Source of the DNA: Sphaerosporella brunnea
Lineage: Eukaryota; Ascomycota; Pezizomycetes; Pezizales; Pyronemataceae
Direction: 5' to 3'
Assembly (NCBI GenBank): GCA_008704415.1
Contig: VXIS01000206.1
Location: forward strand, 22,380 to 86,379
Length of the DNA stretch: 64,000 nucleotides
Part shown: in pieces, positions 1 through 11,293 of the stretch
How the letters are laid out: each line of letters opens with the position of its first letter
Numbering within the stretch: the stretch's first letter is position 1
Program-made: the position numbers and the translations under genes
Notes under the pieces: generated by a model
Seen by the model: only the letters and a program-made list of their open reading frames with translations
Databases searched by the model: none
What the model was told of the DNA's origin: nothing

Positions 1-1644
1 CCGGAGGGGGTATGGGAGTAAAATGCCACGTATATAAATACATCCTATCTGGAGCCCTATCAGATAGGGAAGCTTCAAAGTCGCCGGTCTACCGATTGTG
101 ATTTGGCCCCCCACATACAAAAACTAGTCGGCGAATTCCTGTGCACTGTGCAGAGTATGTATAACACAGTACCCAATCAAATGACCTGTACCGACATAGC
201 TAACCTCCTCAGCGTCTTTCATTATGGAGCTAATTCGTGGTGGCTCGACTGCTACATGCCTTATACAGCCCTGCATCAATCGCCATGTTGTTGGAGGAGC
301 TGAGATTGGGTTGGGGTCCGTTCCGAGTGATTAGTTCGTGAGGCAGCACGTCTGGCCGAGTTGCGCCGTCCATTCTGCCCCAGGCTCTATGCTGTTTACC
401 GTGTTTATATGTACCTACCTTCGCAGGTGACAGCCGTTTTGAAAAATGATCTTTTGAGCCTTATATGGCCCTTATTGTGTGACGATGATGCACTTAAAAC
501 AGTCAACATTATGCTCTTTAAGCCAAAATCTCTCTCCAGTATAAGGTTATTGAGCAAAACAATTATTTCGCTGCTAACCATTATATGACCATTATATGAG
601 ATAAGCCTATTTGCCTTGCTCGCCGCGGCGATGGTGTGCCAGTAATCTACATGATCATCGTCGAGTCGTGCACCCGCAGACAGGGCTTTTGACGGGTTCG
701 TTGTGTGGATTCATGGGTTGCGCGAGAGGCCGGTATGGGCGAGAAACTGACTTCTCGAGATCAGTTCTCGTTCCTACCCTTAGAGCCTCACAGTTCTCGT
801 TCTTGTCGCTTCTTCACTTTCTCATACCGAGCTCTCAAACGTATTGCCACCGCCAAGCCTGCGAAAACGGCCGTTCTGCTCATATACCGAGCTATCCAAA
901 CGGGGCCTAAGCTTTACCGTCTGGGAAAGGGCGACATAATAGTCACATGACGATTTTTAAAAACGGCCGCCCCCTGCTGTTTGATTTCCCGCATGCTGGA
1001 TACCCAGCCTGAGCTCTGCCTTTTCCCAATGGGGCCTTCACAGCTGGTTTTGGACCAGTGATTGGTTTCTGGCTCGTTCTGTAACTACAGTAACTTTTTG
1101 CATTTGGTTTGAATCTCATGGTGGCCTGTCTTTCTGAACCGAATGGTCATCACTCGGGTTTTAGCTGACTATATAGATCCTAAGTAGGATACTGGTAGAT
1201 TCTTGGGCCTAGAGACGAGGCATCTAGGCTGTCTATCGGCCTTCCCCCATAAGGAACAAAGCTTCTCATACCCATATATCGGCATGAGAAAAACTATTAG
1301 TATCACTGGGAGTCGCTGACTCGCTGTCGAGTCACTCACAATGTCGCACTCGGGATCCACGATAACCCTAATGTTATCATGGAATGTTTTCTCTAGGGGT
1401 ATATAGTGATATGATAAGTATATAACAGCCGGCAGGTGTGTATAGCCACTCAGGGCGCTTCTAAGAAATTGAATACCATGGAATCGACCAAGGACAGAAC
1501 TTCTCGAAGTCGCTGTCTAGTGCGCCCAGTTTTCTTGGCATTCGCTTCTCATGCATGTTGTTGCATGACGGTCTTCAATCTTTTTTCCCCACTAACTGCA
1601 ATACTTCACGCGCAGTTAACCGTCGTCGGATCGCACGCCTCGTC
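1..1644. other. 5' gap, no gene recognised
   Basis: No open frame here looks like a protein-coding gene; the longest are under 120 codons and low in domain-like content. A weak direct repeat (ctcataccgagct / ctcatataccgagct) lies near 821-895. The last ~250 bases should include the promoter and leader of the WKF gene that follows. Confidence 0.5.
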
Positions 1645-2994
1645 ATGTCTCGGTCTAAGCACGCTTCTCCAGATGCTGCGACCCACTCCTCTCCCATCGC
1701 CGTCTCAAAATCGAAGAAGCGCAAGCACGCCGAGGCTGAGATCGATGATGCTGCTGCGGCCGCAATTGAACCTGGGAAGAAGGTGAAGAAGGTCAAAGCA
1801 GAAAAGGATCAGCGGGATCGGGAATCAGAGAAGAAGGATAAGAGAGACAAGGAGGAAAAGAAGGAGAAGAAGAAGAATAAGACGAAGGCGAAGGAGGAGA
1901 AGAAGGAGAAGAAGGAGAAGCAGACGAAGGCGAAGGAGGAAAAGAAGGCGAAGAAGGAGAAGAAGCACAAGGATAGGAAGGAAAAGAAAGAAAAGAAAGA
2001 CAAGAAGGACAAAAAGGCGAAGGAGCTTCATCGGTCTGAGGATGAGACTATTTCGAAAGAAAGCAAAAAGTCCACGGATTCCTCTTCTTCGGCAGCCGTT
2101 GCAAAGGCATCCGCTACACCGCCCTCAACGCCTGTGCGTTCGGGAGCAATAGGCATCCCCGACAGCACCAGTCCCACCAAGTCAATTCTGAAAAAGTCTG
2201 GAGACTTCGAATCTTCCGCCCGGCGAAAGTCTGTCATTTTCGCCTCAGACGTCAAAACTACGGACGGCAACTCAATCAAGCAACTGTACCTGGCGCTGGA
2301 CCCGTTCGGCAAAAATCACACCCGCGGTAGCCCTTCGCCAGCCATCAACACCGCCGCCGCCGCCGCCGCTCCTGACAAGCCTGCCGCCGCCACCGGAGCA
2401 GCCCAAGAGAAAGAGAATGTCTCCCCGTCGAAGCCGCAATCTCCGAACAACAAGAAGGCAGAGCCTGCAGCGGTTCCCAAAAAAGCGAAGAAACAAAAGG
2501 AAAGGCACCGCGGTGGCTCGAACAGCAATGGTAGCTCGCAGCCTTACCTTGGTTATCTTTCCATCTTCCTCAACAACCGCTCTTTCTGGAGGTTTGAGAA
2601 GGCCAAGCAGAATTGGATCCTTCGTAACGCCTTGGATGCCGAACTCATTCCGGATCCCCATGAAGCAGCTTTGGCGGCATACGTCACCGGATTGCAGGGC
2701 GCTGGCGCACGAGATAGGCTCTTGGAGGAGGTCAAGAAGGCGTTGAAAGAAGAGACGGCCGACGGCGTGACTCGGGTTGCTAGAGCGAAGGTTTTGGCCA
2801 AGGCTTTGGGAAGGAAGGATCTTGTTGAGGACGAGAGCGAGAGCGAAAGCAGTGACAGTAGTGACAATGACAGTTACAGCGATAGCGACAGCGATGGGGA
2901 ACCTGTTTCGAAGCCAAAACCAACGCTGGCGTCAGACAGTTCTGATGACAGCGACAGCGATTCTGTTGATGGTGGAGATTCGGATAGCGAATGA
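1645..2994 (+). CDS. WKF-domain nucleolar protein (C7orf50-like)
   Basis: Single-exon gene of 449 residues. The ATG at 1645 is preferred over an in-frame upstream start because the protein then begins MSRSKHAS and runs straight into a Lys/Glu-rich nuclear/nucleolar-type segment (about residues 25-135, many KKEK repeats). A compact domain follows near residues 300-375 with the signature FWRFEKAKQNWIL, matching the WKF domain of the human C7orf50 / yeast YCR016W family, whose members are nucleolar and linked to ribosome biogenesis. The C-terminal ~70 residues are an acidic Ser/Asp tail of the SRP40 type, with many potential CK2 sites. Between these lie Ala/Pro-rich linkers. The next gene lies convergently 470 bp downstream. 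The family call rests on the WKF motif and overall layout; the exact molecular role is not known from the sequence. Confidence 0.8.
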   Translation: MSRSKHASPDAATHSSPIAVSKSKKRKHAEAEIDDAAAAAIEPGKKVKKVKAEKDQRDRESEKKDKRDKEEKKEKKKNKTKAKEEKKEKKEKQTKAKEEKKAKKEKKHKDRKEKKEKKDKKDKKAKELHRSEDETISKESKKSTDSSSSAAVAKASATPPSTPVRSGAIGIPDSTSPTKSILKKSGDFESSARRKSVIFASDVKTTDGNSIKQLYLALDPFGKNHTRGSPSPAINTAAAAAAPDKPAAATGAAQEKENVSPSKPQSPNNKKAEPAAVPKKAKKQKERHRGGSNSNGSSQPYLGYLSIFLNNRSFWRFEKAKQNWILRNALDAELIPDPHEAALAAYVTGLQGAGARDRLLEEVKKALKEETADGVTRVARAKVLAKALGRKDLVEDESESESSDSSDNDSYSDSDSDGEPVSKPKPTLASDSSDDSDSDSVDGGDSDSE

Positions 2995-3466
2995 GTTGTG
3001 TTGGTGGAAGAGGGGGACTGGATGCTGTACATGACTGCAACTTTATTATAGCAGGCGACGAAGATCCTGCCATAAAAGCATAGCGTTTTCGATGGAGTTG
3101 AATGAAGATACATCCGTGTGAGCGTTCAGTTAAACAGCATTTCTCACCGAATCAAATAGGTATTCATAAACTAGGCCAGACCAGTGTTCCTCTTGACAAT
3201 CGACACACCCTTTCGTTCCATATAATATTGGCCCCAATATTGGCACATAGTACCTATTCCAAGCATCTCATCAATGAATCCAGCATTCAAATCCCTCACC
3301 CAAAAAACAAAAAACAAAAAAAAAAAACAGGTCAGCTGGCATGAAACCATGAATCCGGAACACCATCCAAAAGGAGATTTTCGTTGCAAAATAAAGCCGT
3401 AACATTCGTATAATCAATCCTGTAGCGCAACGCGGGGGCGTATATGAGGCGTGCTTTCAACCGCCT

Positions 3467-4225
3467 CTATTTAAGAAGCAGATAACCGTTCTCGGGAGGA
3501 ATCAGGAGACCGCTCAGTGCCAGGCCTACCGCAAGAAGGAAGGCCACGCTCCATGAAACGGTGGTGAAGATCCAGCTGATGTCCAGTCTCCAGCCAATAA
3601 AGAACCGATCGTCCCAGTCGTAGAGATAGGCTACGAGAGCCATCGAAGTGCATTGCATCATAGCTGCCGCGAACTATGTGAGCCTGGAGAGTAGGGGGAC
3701 GTCACGGGCCAGCCAGCCAGTAGCCGGGCGCCGGGAAAAGATAAAGCTCACCCACAAGTAACAGCAGGAAGCTCATGATCTTCCAGCCGCTTTCTCGTTT
3801 GGTTCGCCCGCCCATGAGAATTGTGATAAAGGCGAGAATGATGGCGCCTTCAAGGACCACGGCGAACGACATCAAGAAACCGACGCTCCGCCACATCGAG
3901 CAGAAGTACCGGTCCGTTCCGTGGCAGTCTTCATATGTCGGGAAATGCGTGCACTCCCCAGTTGTGGACGAACACCGCCGGTGAAGACCGTAGGTATACG
4001 TGATCGGGGTCCCGTGGGGCTGCAACGATCGAGCTCAGCACATCGCACGCAGGCTTTTTCCCCGCGCTTCGAATTCCCCGCCAGTTTCACGAAATAAAAT
4101 AAAGTAAAGGCCTGGCTGCGAAAGCGATGGAAGTTTTTTGTGCTTACAGTGGTATCGCGATAGGAAACCCATCTGGGAATTATAATGGAAACCAAAGTGA
4201 GAACAGAAGCTGTAAAAGCTCCCAT
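3467..4225 (-). CDS. four-helix (claudin/SUR7-like) membrane protein
   Basis: Three exons read on the minus strand: 4225-4148, 4019-3756 and 3673-3467 (182 residues, both junctions phase 0; donors GTAAGC and GTGGGT). The first segment ends in IIIPRWVSY, the second continues YTYGLHRRC and carries several Cys residues (C-x6-C-x9-C spacing around TGECTHFPTYEDC), and three further hydrophobic helices follow. This layout (helix 1, W and Cys in the first extracellular loop, then three helices) is that of fungal SUR7/PalI/claudin-like tetraspan proteins of the plasma membrane. The start is uncertain: an ATG at 4303 in the same frame, or a 5' exon starting at 4322 (MTRVLVYASS) would lengthen helix 1, but I could not find a splice that keeps the frame for the latter. 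Function unknown. Confidence 0.6.
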
Positions 4226-5490
4226 GTCAGAACGGTGTGCCCGAGCGTGTGTTGCTAGACGGGTATGACGTGCCAACAGTGAACACGGCCAGAGAAGACG
4301 CATAGACAAGTACGCGAGTCATGATCGCAGCGATGGGTTTGTTTCTTCCCTTTGCTGAGAGAAAGAGGTGGTGATGAATATGGAGGCGTAGCTATTGCGT
4401 CCTTCAGAGCAGCGGACGGGGAGGATATGTCGCGAAATAAATCGAGGCGGGGGAGCTGCTGCCGCGCTGCTAATTAAATCATAGTTACATATCAAGCGGC
4501 TGAGCAACAGGAGGAGCTCTTGCAGCACTCCCTCCACTTCTCTCCACTTCTCTCCGCTTCTCTCCACTTCGCTGCACTCCAAACTCCAAACTCCAAACGC
4601 CAATAGCGGGCAACGCATACTAGAGTACTCTAGAGCACTTTCCCCGATACACAGCTCAGCGGCCAGAATGTCTGCCGGTAGTGGTGCTATGTATGTCGAC
4701 AATCATGAATGAATGAATGACTGGCACGCGTGCTGCGGAAAAGCGGGAAAGCGGAAAAGCGGAAAATCAATTTAGCCACATACGCACCTGCAGCAGAAGC
4801 AGAAACGCAAGTATGATGATGACGATGGTGGAGGTATGTGATGATCGCGGGTTGAAGCTTTTTCCTGAATCTGCAGCTAATTGCCGCTCCAGCCCGAATC
4901 GCAAGGTATCACGGTAGGCTCGCGCGTATAGTACATATTCTGCAAGGATTTCTGCCTGGCATAGAGTACAATACAACAGCGGTGTGTGGATCGATCGCGA
5001 GTGCTGGAATTGGAAGATTAATGGACACGGCCACATGCCTCGTTCCACTTTATGCTGGCTTCCAGTTTCCCGTTTCCAGTTGGCCGTGATGCAGTCCATC
5101 CAGCGACGAAATTGCTGCTGTAACCCAGCATTAACATCATGTCGACTTCTACTGCAGAGATGTTGTTTGAGGAGTTGCGCCATTTTGTAGCAGGGGAAAA
5201 TGGATGTTACAGCTCTCGGAGTGGATAGAGGGAAACAGAACTGTATAGGTATACCGTGAGATCTGTCGCAAAATACTTACCTAGCAAGAAGTAGTATGCT
5301 ATACTGCAGACACTCGAGCTCTCACGGTGAATCCGAGCTCGTGAATCTCCACTGCCGAAACATCTCGCAGCACTCGGCATTCGTACCCCTCGACGGAACC
5401 CTATTCCACCTCCTCCGCCGAGCCGCAATGTGAATTTCTCCAACCGACAAAACCAATCCTTACCCATCCACAATCTAGTGAAGTGCAGCC
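4226..5490. other. gap between membrane protein and mL58 genes
   Basis: No convincing gene. A CTCCACTTCT short tandem run lies at about 4532-4572 and an ATGA run at 4703-4718. The open frame at 4767-5183 (minus) has no domain-like composition and was not accepted. Confidence 0.5.
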
Positions 5491-6090
5491 ATGAATTCCT
5501 TCACCTACGCCCTCCGGCAGTCGCTGCCTCGCGCATCCAACCTCCAGAAGACTTTTTTGCGCCATGAGTCTTCGTCTCGTCGTCACACGAAGGCTCTACG
5601 CCTGCATCCCCACCCCTCGATGAAGATCACCCCGAACTCTCCACAAACCGATCATATCGTCTACAACCCTCCTTCTTCCGCTTCCAACCCCCTCGTCACT
5701 CCCACGCTCTTCCTGCCGAAAGATGACGCCCGCCGAGAACTCCTTGCCGCTGCGCCAAAGCCCGCGCCGGAGACTGCCGAGTCGCAGGGACTCCCGCCGC
5801 CAGTGAGGCCGCCCTACGAGAAGACTTACCACCTTACGCCTACAGATATGAAGGAGATCCGGCGCTTGAGGAATACGGACCCGGCACGTTGGAACCGGAC
5901 GGAGTTGGCGAAGAAGTTCAACTGCAGCTCGCTCTTCATCGGAATGGTGTGCCAGGCGTCGGAACAGAGAATTGCGGAAATGGCTGCCAGGGTGGAGAAG
6001 GTCAAGAGCAGATGGGGGTCGAAGAGGGCTGCGGCCAGGCAGGACAGGCAGAGGAGGCGGGCTGGCTGGGGCGGCGCGGATGGTCTGTGA
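5491..6090 (+). CDS. MRPL20: mitochondrial 54S ribosomal protein L20 (mL58)
   Basis: Intronless 199-residue protein. The first ~38 residues are rich in Arg, Ser and Leu and nearly free of acidic residues, as expected of a mitochondrial presequence. The conserved core is at about residues 110-165: the segment YHLTPTDMKEIRRLR, then NTDPARWNRTELAKKF and FIGMVC, which is the hallmark of the fungal MRPL20/mL58 family of the large mitoribosomal subunit. The C-terminus is a basic Arg-rich tail, normal for the family. Acts in the mitochondrial matrix as an RNA-binding structural protein of the 54S subunit. A (GGA)n microsatellite follows in the 3' flank. The start ATG lies behind a short pyrimidine-rich leader and gives the presequence directly. 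Confidence 0.88.
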   Translation: MNSFTYALRQSLPRASNLQKTFLRHESSSRRHTKALRLHPHPSMKITPNSPQTDHIVYNPPSSASNPLVTPTLFLPKDDARRELLAAAPKPAPETAESQGLPPPVRPPYEKTYHLTPTDMKEIRRLRNTDPARWNRTELAKKFNCSSLFIGMVCQASEQRIAEMAARVEKVKSRWGSKRAAARQDRQRRRAGWGGADGL

Positions 6091-6860
6091 GTGGCTGGGT
6101 TCTCGTCGATGGGTGCGCTGCACGGGTGGTTCCCAAGGATGGGAGGCCCAAAGTCGTCCAATTTCTGTTTAGTAGAACTTTCTATTTCTTCGGTATTCCA
6201 TCTAGGCGGGTGGATTGAGGAGGAGGAGGAGGAGGAGGAGGAGTGGGCGGGGGGGATTGTGTACAGTACTCGTCCTCACCACATGTCGTGATAAAACCGA
6301 CAAGTTACATACAAGCTCTGAAGCTGCGCGTGCCAAGCTATCAAAAAGCTTATGTAACTAATCCTTTGACAATCTCCAGCAATATTAATGATGGTGATAA
6401 ATGTTTCGGAGCCATAGCACTCTACCTAGGCCTTCTTTGTTTCCGGTTTACGATGTCTTCGAGCATCGCGAAGGAATCAATCCCCAGCTGGCGGGACCGG
6501 CGAAATCAACTGCCCGACTAATTGCGACTGTGGAGATCACGGACTACCGTCGCACAAAGCTGACAGGGCAACGGATCACCGTCGCCATACGGGAATCCCG
6601 TTGACGGGGCGTACCTACCACGGGAATACCTAAACGCCGCTCCACAATATGCAATGTTACTGTGTTCACGAAATAGATATAGCTATGGAATTTCTGCACA
6701 TTGTCCAGCCTCAACCTCATGAACTTCATAACCTCCAAGCGGTTTCTCGTGGGCATTCCGATTGTCGTGTGCGTCCACCTCATGGTCCAATCCGAGCAAA
6801 TCTTGCTGACTTCTCTCCAGGGCAAGCGTAGCATTTTTCTATAGCTCCCAAAGAGAAGAT
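6091..6860. other. gap with (GGA)n microsatellite
   Basis: Contains the 3' flank of the mL58 gene with about eight to nine GGA units at 6218-6243, and the promoter side of the SDR gene. No other gene seen. Confidence 0.5.
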
Positions 6861-7866
6861 ATGTCCAAGCTCGCGGCAATTCGCAGCGCAAACGCCGCCT
6901 TTGCAGCCAAGGGCGTCGCCGATGCCGTCGCTGTCTTTGGTTTGCCCCCTTCGCAGTAGCATGCGTGTGATATACCTGAACTGATAGCCCGCAGTGGGCG
7001 GTACGAGTGGTATTGGACAGGCAACTATGGAAGCTTTCACGCGGAACACTGTCTCGCCAACGATCTACTTTGTTGGCCGCAACGAAGCGGCGGCAGCCAG
7101 CATCACAGCTTCACTGCAGCGCCTGAATCCGTCCGCGAAGGTCACATTTCTGCAGTCGGATATTTCTCTACTTGCGAATGCATACTCGACAGCGTCCATA
7201 ATCCGCGAGAAAGAGTCGGCAGTGAACCTCCTGGTGGTTTCTCCTGGATACATGTCGATGGCGGGACGTACGCCGACCTCCGAAGGCTTGGAAAAGAAGC
7301 TGGTGATCAACTACTACAGCCGTGTCCTCTTTGCAGTCGCGCTTCTTCCGTTGCTGAAAAACGGCTCCCAAAATGCGGAGCTCGGTGCGCGTGTTCTTTC
7401 CGTATACGCCCCTGGCACCGAAGGTCCCATCATCGAAGACGACATGGATTTGGAACGGAACTTTTCTCTGGGGCAAGCAGCGCGTCAGGCAGCGGCATTC
7501 CAGAGCCTTAGCTTCGAACACCTAGCGAAGGTGCATCCTGCCATTGGGTTCATCCATGCCCTCCCCGGAGCAGTCGTGACTGGGCTTTTTCGAGAGTTGC
7601 CCCTCTGGGCTAGGTTATTCGTACCTTTGTTTTCAGTGGTGAGCACACCCCTCGAGGATTGCGGACAGGGCATGCTGCGGTTGGCTACGGACCAGAAATT
7701 CAAGACAGGATTGGCCCTTGTGGATTGGAAGGGTGATGATAAGGATACACGACATGGCAAAAGATCTTGGTTAGGGAAGGCTGGATGGTGGAAGGATGGA
7801 CTACCCGAGAAGGTCTGGACGCACACGGAAGAAGTGTTTCAGAGAGTGCTTGGGAAAAAGATTTAG
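6861..7866 (+). CDS. short-chain dehydrogenase/reductase-like oxidoreductase
   Basis: Two exons, 6861-6939 and 6995-7866, joined in phase 1 by a 55-nt intron; the product is 316 residues. The junction creates the nucleotide-binding Gly motif VGGTSGIG (about residues 27-34), followed by a Rossmann-type alternation and FVGRNE, typical of NAD(P)-binding SDRs. The catalytic region is non-canonical: no Tyr-x3-Lys pair is found after the central Ser; at that place there is SLGQAARQAAAFQSLSFE, then HALPGAVVTG. A fungal subgroup of SDR-fold proteins shares this layout (ser/leu-rich helix, then FIH..PG.V.TG). Substrate cannot be inferred; it may be a catalytically divergent member. It lies alone, not in a biosynthetic cluster. 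Confidence 0.8.
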
Positions 7867-8815
7867 GAATGCTGACTGTTCTTTTTTTTTTTTGTTTTGT
7901 TTCAATCATATTGTATTCGGCCACATGCGGCCATGACATAAGTTAACACAGGGCTTGTCCCGAAGCTTACTATCTGGACCTTCGTCCTGAGCTCTTCATC
8001 ATATCCAAGTACCTTTTACGTTTCACTATTATAATTACGGAAGCTGTGAACTATAATACAAGTTTCAAAAGGCATACCGTTCATGTGACATGGAACAAAC
8101 TGGATGGTTTCCATCATAGGTATCTACCTCCACCCAAATTGAGAGGGGATAGCGAGTGATGTGGTGTGCAGCATGTATACCCCCACAGCATTATCAGTTC
8201 AAATAGGCACTCGGAATTGAAGGGAATTTCTCCCTAATCTCTGAACGCCCCAAGGAGTTTCGGCCATCACTCGAAGTTTCCTCTCCCCAAGTCTACGCAC
8301 CGGCTTTTTATTTACGTATACTGAACAACTTCCAAAGTATCGATCGCTCGGTCTGGTAAAGAAAGCAACCCGGTGTAAACAATTCGCCCATTTAACATCA
8401 TAATTGATGTACTTTAGAAACAGTCTGATGAAAAAACGGGCGGATATCGCGGCATCAAACATCAAGGACAGCCCTGCTGGTGATAAGCGTTGTAACTACC
8501 CTGCAGTTGAACGCCAAGGAAACCCCTCCTCCAATGTTGCTGCTGCCCCACCACGCCCGCATGTGTTCTCTCCTCCCCATATCCAAACGATCAATACCCA
8601 AAGCCCCATCCTCACATCGTCTATTTCTATTCTCTAGTTGTTCAACGCGCGTATTCTCCCGCTCGCAGCCACTACTGCCCCTAGTTAACGTTGTCGCGCC
8701 AAAGAGAGCATCATCCAGCGTCAACCACTCCAAAGCACGTGCCTTTCGAATCGTCCCCCATTTTGTTCCGCAGATTCAAAGCAGACACTATATAGTCAAT
8801 AACAAATCATCAAAA
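7867..8815. other. gap between SDR and DUG1 genes
   Basis: Holds the SDR 3' flank, a copy of a dispersed A-tailed repeat (about 7881-7945) and the promoter side of DUG1. No gene recognised; the open frame at 8480-8959 overlaps DUG1 exon 1 in another frame and is a shadow. Confidence 0.5.
7881..7945 (-). repeat. A-tailed dispersed repeat, copy 1
   Basis: Read on the minus strand this is a short block containing the core GGCCGAATACAATATGA, preceded by GTCATGGCCGC and followed by an A/C-rich tail (aaacaaaac then A-run). The same core with an A/C-rich tail recurs at 13788 and 45822. The tail suggests a retroposon 3' end, but no internal promoter boxes were recognised. Confidence 0.45.
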
Positions 8816-10694
8816 ATGGCCCCGCAACTTGATGGTTACTTCAAGCAGTATGTATTATCCTTTCTTGCATACAGCGATGACGACAGAGGCCTTGCACCAC
8901 CCCTCCCCCCCGAGGACCCGGAGCCTCTCAAACAAGCCTCATGGCCTACAGAATGCTGAGTTATACATTACAGGGTAGACGAGATGGCTGGTTCCTTCAT
9001 CAAGCGTACGTGTCATGCTAAACAGCGGCTGTGCAAACGGCCAACTGCTGCTGCTTGAGCATTGCAATACTGATTAGCTGCCAGGTCTCGCTGATGCTGT
9101 GGCCATTCCATCCGTATCGGCTGACCCCGGACTCCGCCCTAAAGTGGTGGAAATGGGGAAGTTCCTGGAGAAGGAGCTCAAGGCTCTGGGGGCCACAGTT
9201 GAATTGCGTGAGCTTGGAAAGCAGCCCGATCACCCTGAAGTTGATCTTCCGCCTGTCATCCTCGGAAGATACGGTAATGATCCGAACAAGAGGACTATCC
9301 TCGTCTATGGCCATTACGATGTGCAGCCCGCGTCAAAAGAGGATGGATGGAACACCGATCCTTTCGCGTTGAGTGTCGATGAGGAGTCCGGACGCATGTA
9401 TGGACGAGGAAGCACGGACGACAAGGGCCCGGTGTGAGTACAAACTTGCTGACTATTTTATACTGCCAGTGTAAGGCTAACAAACACAGGCTGGGATGGA
9501 TCAATGCTATCGAAGCTCACCAGAAGTAAGTTACGGTGGCTTCGATCGTTATGAAGATGTATTTTAACGTTTGGCGGACAAAGGGCTGGCATTGAGTTTC
9601 CCGTGAACCTCCTGATGTGCTTTGAGGGCATGGAGGAGTACGGTTCCGAGGGTCTTGATGACCTCATCAAAGCTGAAGCCGACAAGTGGTTCAAGGATGC
9701 GGATGCCGTGTGCATTTCGGACAATTAGTAGGCTTTTGCTTTCTTTTTTTTCACTTCCCGAATTGCGCACGCATGGTAACTGATCGATTGTATAGCTGGC
9801 TAGGAACCGAGAAGCCTTGCCTCACGTACGGTCTCCGTGGCTGCTCTTACTACAAAATCACGGTTTCGGGACCTGGCGCGGATCTCCACTCCGGTGTGTT
9901 TGGAGGCACTGTAACGGAGCCGATGACGGATCTTGTCAGCCTGTTGGGAACGCTGGTCGACAACAAGGGCAAGATCAAGATTGAAGGCATCGATGACCTC
10001 GTTGCTCCTCTTACGGAAGAGGAGAAAGCTTTGTTCCCAAACATTGCGTTCACTATGGACGACATCTACGAATCTCTCGGTTCCAAGACCACGATCTTCA
10101 ACAATAAAGAGCAGATTCTGATGGCTAGGTATCTCATCTTTCGACGCGCTGCTCGCTGGTACGCTTAGGCTGACATAATCGAAAAGGTGGCGCTACCCTT
10201 CGCTTTCTATTCACGGCATTGAGGGTGCTTTCTCGGGCACTGGTGCCAAAACCGTGATTCCTGCTTGTGTGTCTGGAAAGTTCTCCATTCGCACTGTACC
10301 CAACATGGAGCTGGAGGAGGTCGACAAGCTGGTGTTCGCCCACATTGACCGCGAGTGGGAGAGGTTGGGCAGCAACAACACTCTGAAGCGCGAGCTGATG
10401 CACGCGGGCAAGTGGTGGGTGGCATCCCCCAAGCACTGGAACTTTTCGGCCGCCAGCAAGGCCGTTCAACAGGTCTTTGGCACCGAACCGGACTTCACCC
10501 GCGAAGGCGGCAGCATCCCCGTGACCTTGACGTTCGAGCAGGCCACCAAGAAGAATGTGCTCTTGCTCCCCATGGGAAGCTCTACCGACGGTGCTCACAG
10601 CATCAACGAGAAGCTGGACAAGAGGAACTACATTGAGGGCACCAAGCTTTTGGGAGCTTACTTACACTACGTTGCGGTTGAACCCCAGGTTTAA
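8816..10694 (+). CDS. DUG1: Cys-Gly metallodipeptidase Dug1 (M20 family)
   Basis: Seven exons: 8816-8847, 8974-9005, 9085-9433, 9490-9525, 9584-9727, 9796-10128 and 10187-10694, all phase-consistent; product 477 residues, the usual length. It is a zinc/manganese M20A dipeptidase of the CNDP type that cleaves Cys-Gly in glutathione turnover in the cytosol (shown for yeast Dug1). Visible metal and catalytic residues, in order: YGHYDVQ (metal His and catalytic Asp), STDDKG (bridging Asp), [10 protein letters not shown] (catalytic and metal Glu), CISDN (metal Asp) and [11 protein letters not shown] (metal His). The first exon is only 32 nt and begins MAPQLDGYF, matching fungal orthologues. The UVDE gene converges on it from 600 bp downstream with a small fold-back element in between. 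Confidence 0.95.
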
Positions 10695-11293
10695 CCGAGT
10701 TACAATGTGTTTTTCAGAACAGAAAGCGGGGAAAGGGGCCTGCTGTGGGCAATTCGAAGTGTATATACTTTCTTTAGCGAATACAAAACTAAGGACTTCA
10801 CCCCCCAGCTGCTTCCAACTGTGTAGCAGTGAGCGATGGTTTGTGTGCCTCGGCGTGAAGAACATCAAACTGGCGATGACCAAGTTGCCGAAGAAACGAA
10901 GCGACTATCGGATCTGCTCGTCAACAAGGAAGAGAGATAAGGTTGTGGCGCAATCACCGAGCCACCGTGGCTCACGCACCCGGATCCGTGGCGAAGTCAC
11001 TGCGCCGCAACCTTGTATCTCTTATTGACGAGTAGATCCGGTAGGTACTTAAGCTGAAAGTTAAGTGTATACCTTTTGCTGCCCGAAAAGCCATCTCGAA
11101 GATAGCGTTTGCGATATCACCAAAAATGATGAGCACACGCCAACATGGGTGTGTGCTACTTCGCGCGGTTCATTCAGAGTCACTCGGTTTTCTAATACAA
11201 ATGTATACTGCCTATCGTACACAATCCATGGTTGGGTATATATTCAAACCCCTCCCCCCCCTCCCCCCCTCCCCCTTTGAGTCCATGGTACCT
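10695..11293. other. convergent gap DUG1 / UVDE
   Basis: 3' flanks of two converging genes. It contains the 134-bp fold-back element listed separately and a C/T-rich run at about 11249-11277. Confidence 0.55.
10908..11041. mobile_element. 134-bp fold-back MITE (TACCG-ended family, copy A)
   Basis: Ends are an imperfect inverted repeat of about 50 bp: left cggatctgctcgtcaa, right ttgacgagtagatccg, continuing inward to the gttgtggcgca / tgcgccgcaac pair. Both ends are flanked by TA, consistent with a Tc1/mariner-type target duplication. The inner part contains gcgaagtcactgcgcc, shared with the elements at 28.3 and 34.0 kb. No coding capacity. Confidence 0.75.

Noticed and set aside
1809..2031. 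Leu/Phe/Ser-rich frames on the minus strand opposite the WKF gene
   Set aside because: They are complements of AAG/GAG-rich Lys/Glu codons and have no other support.
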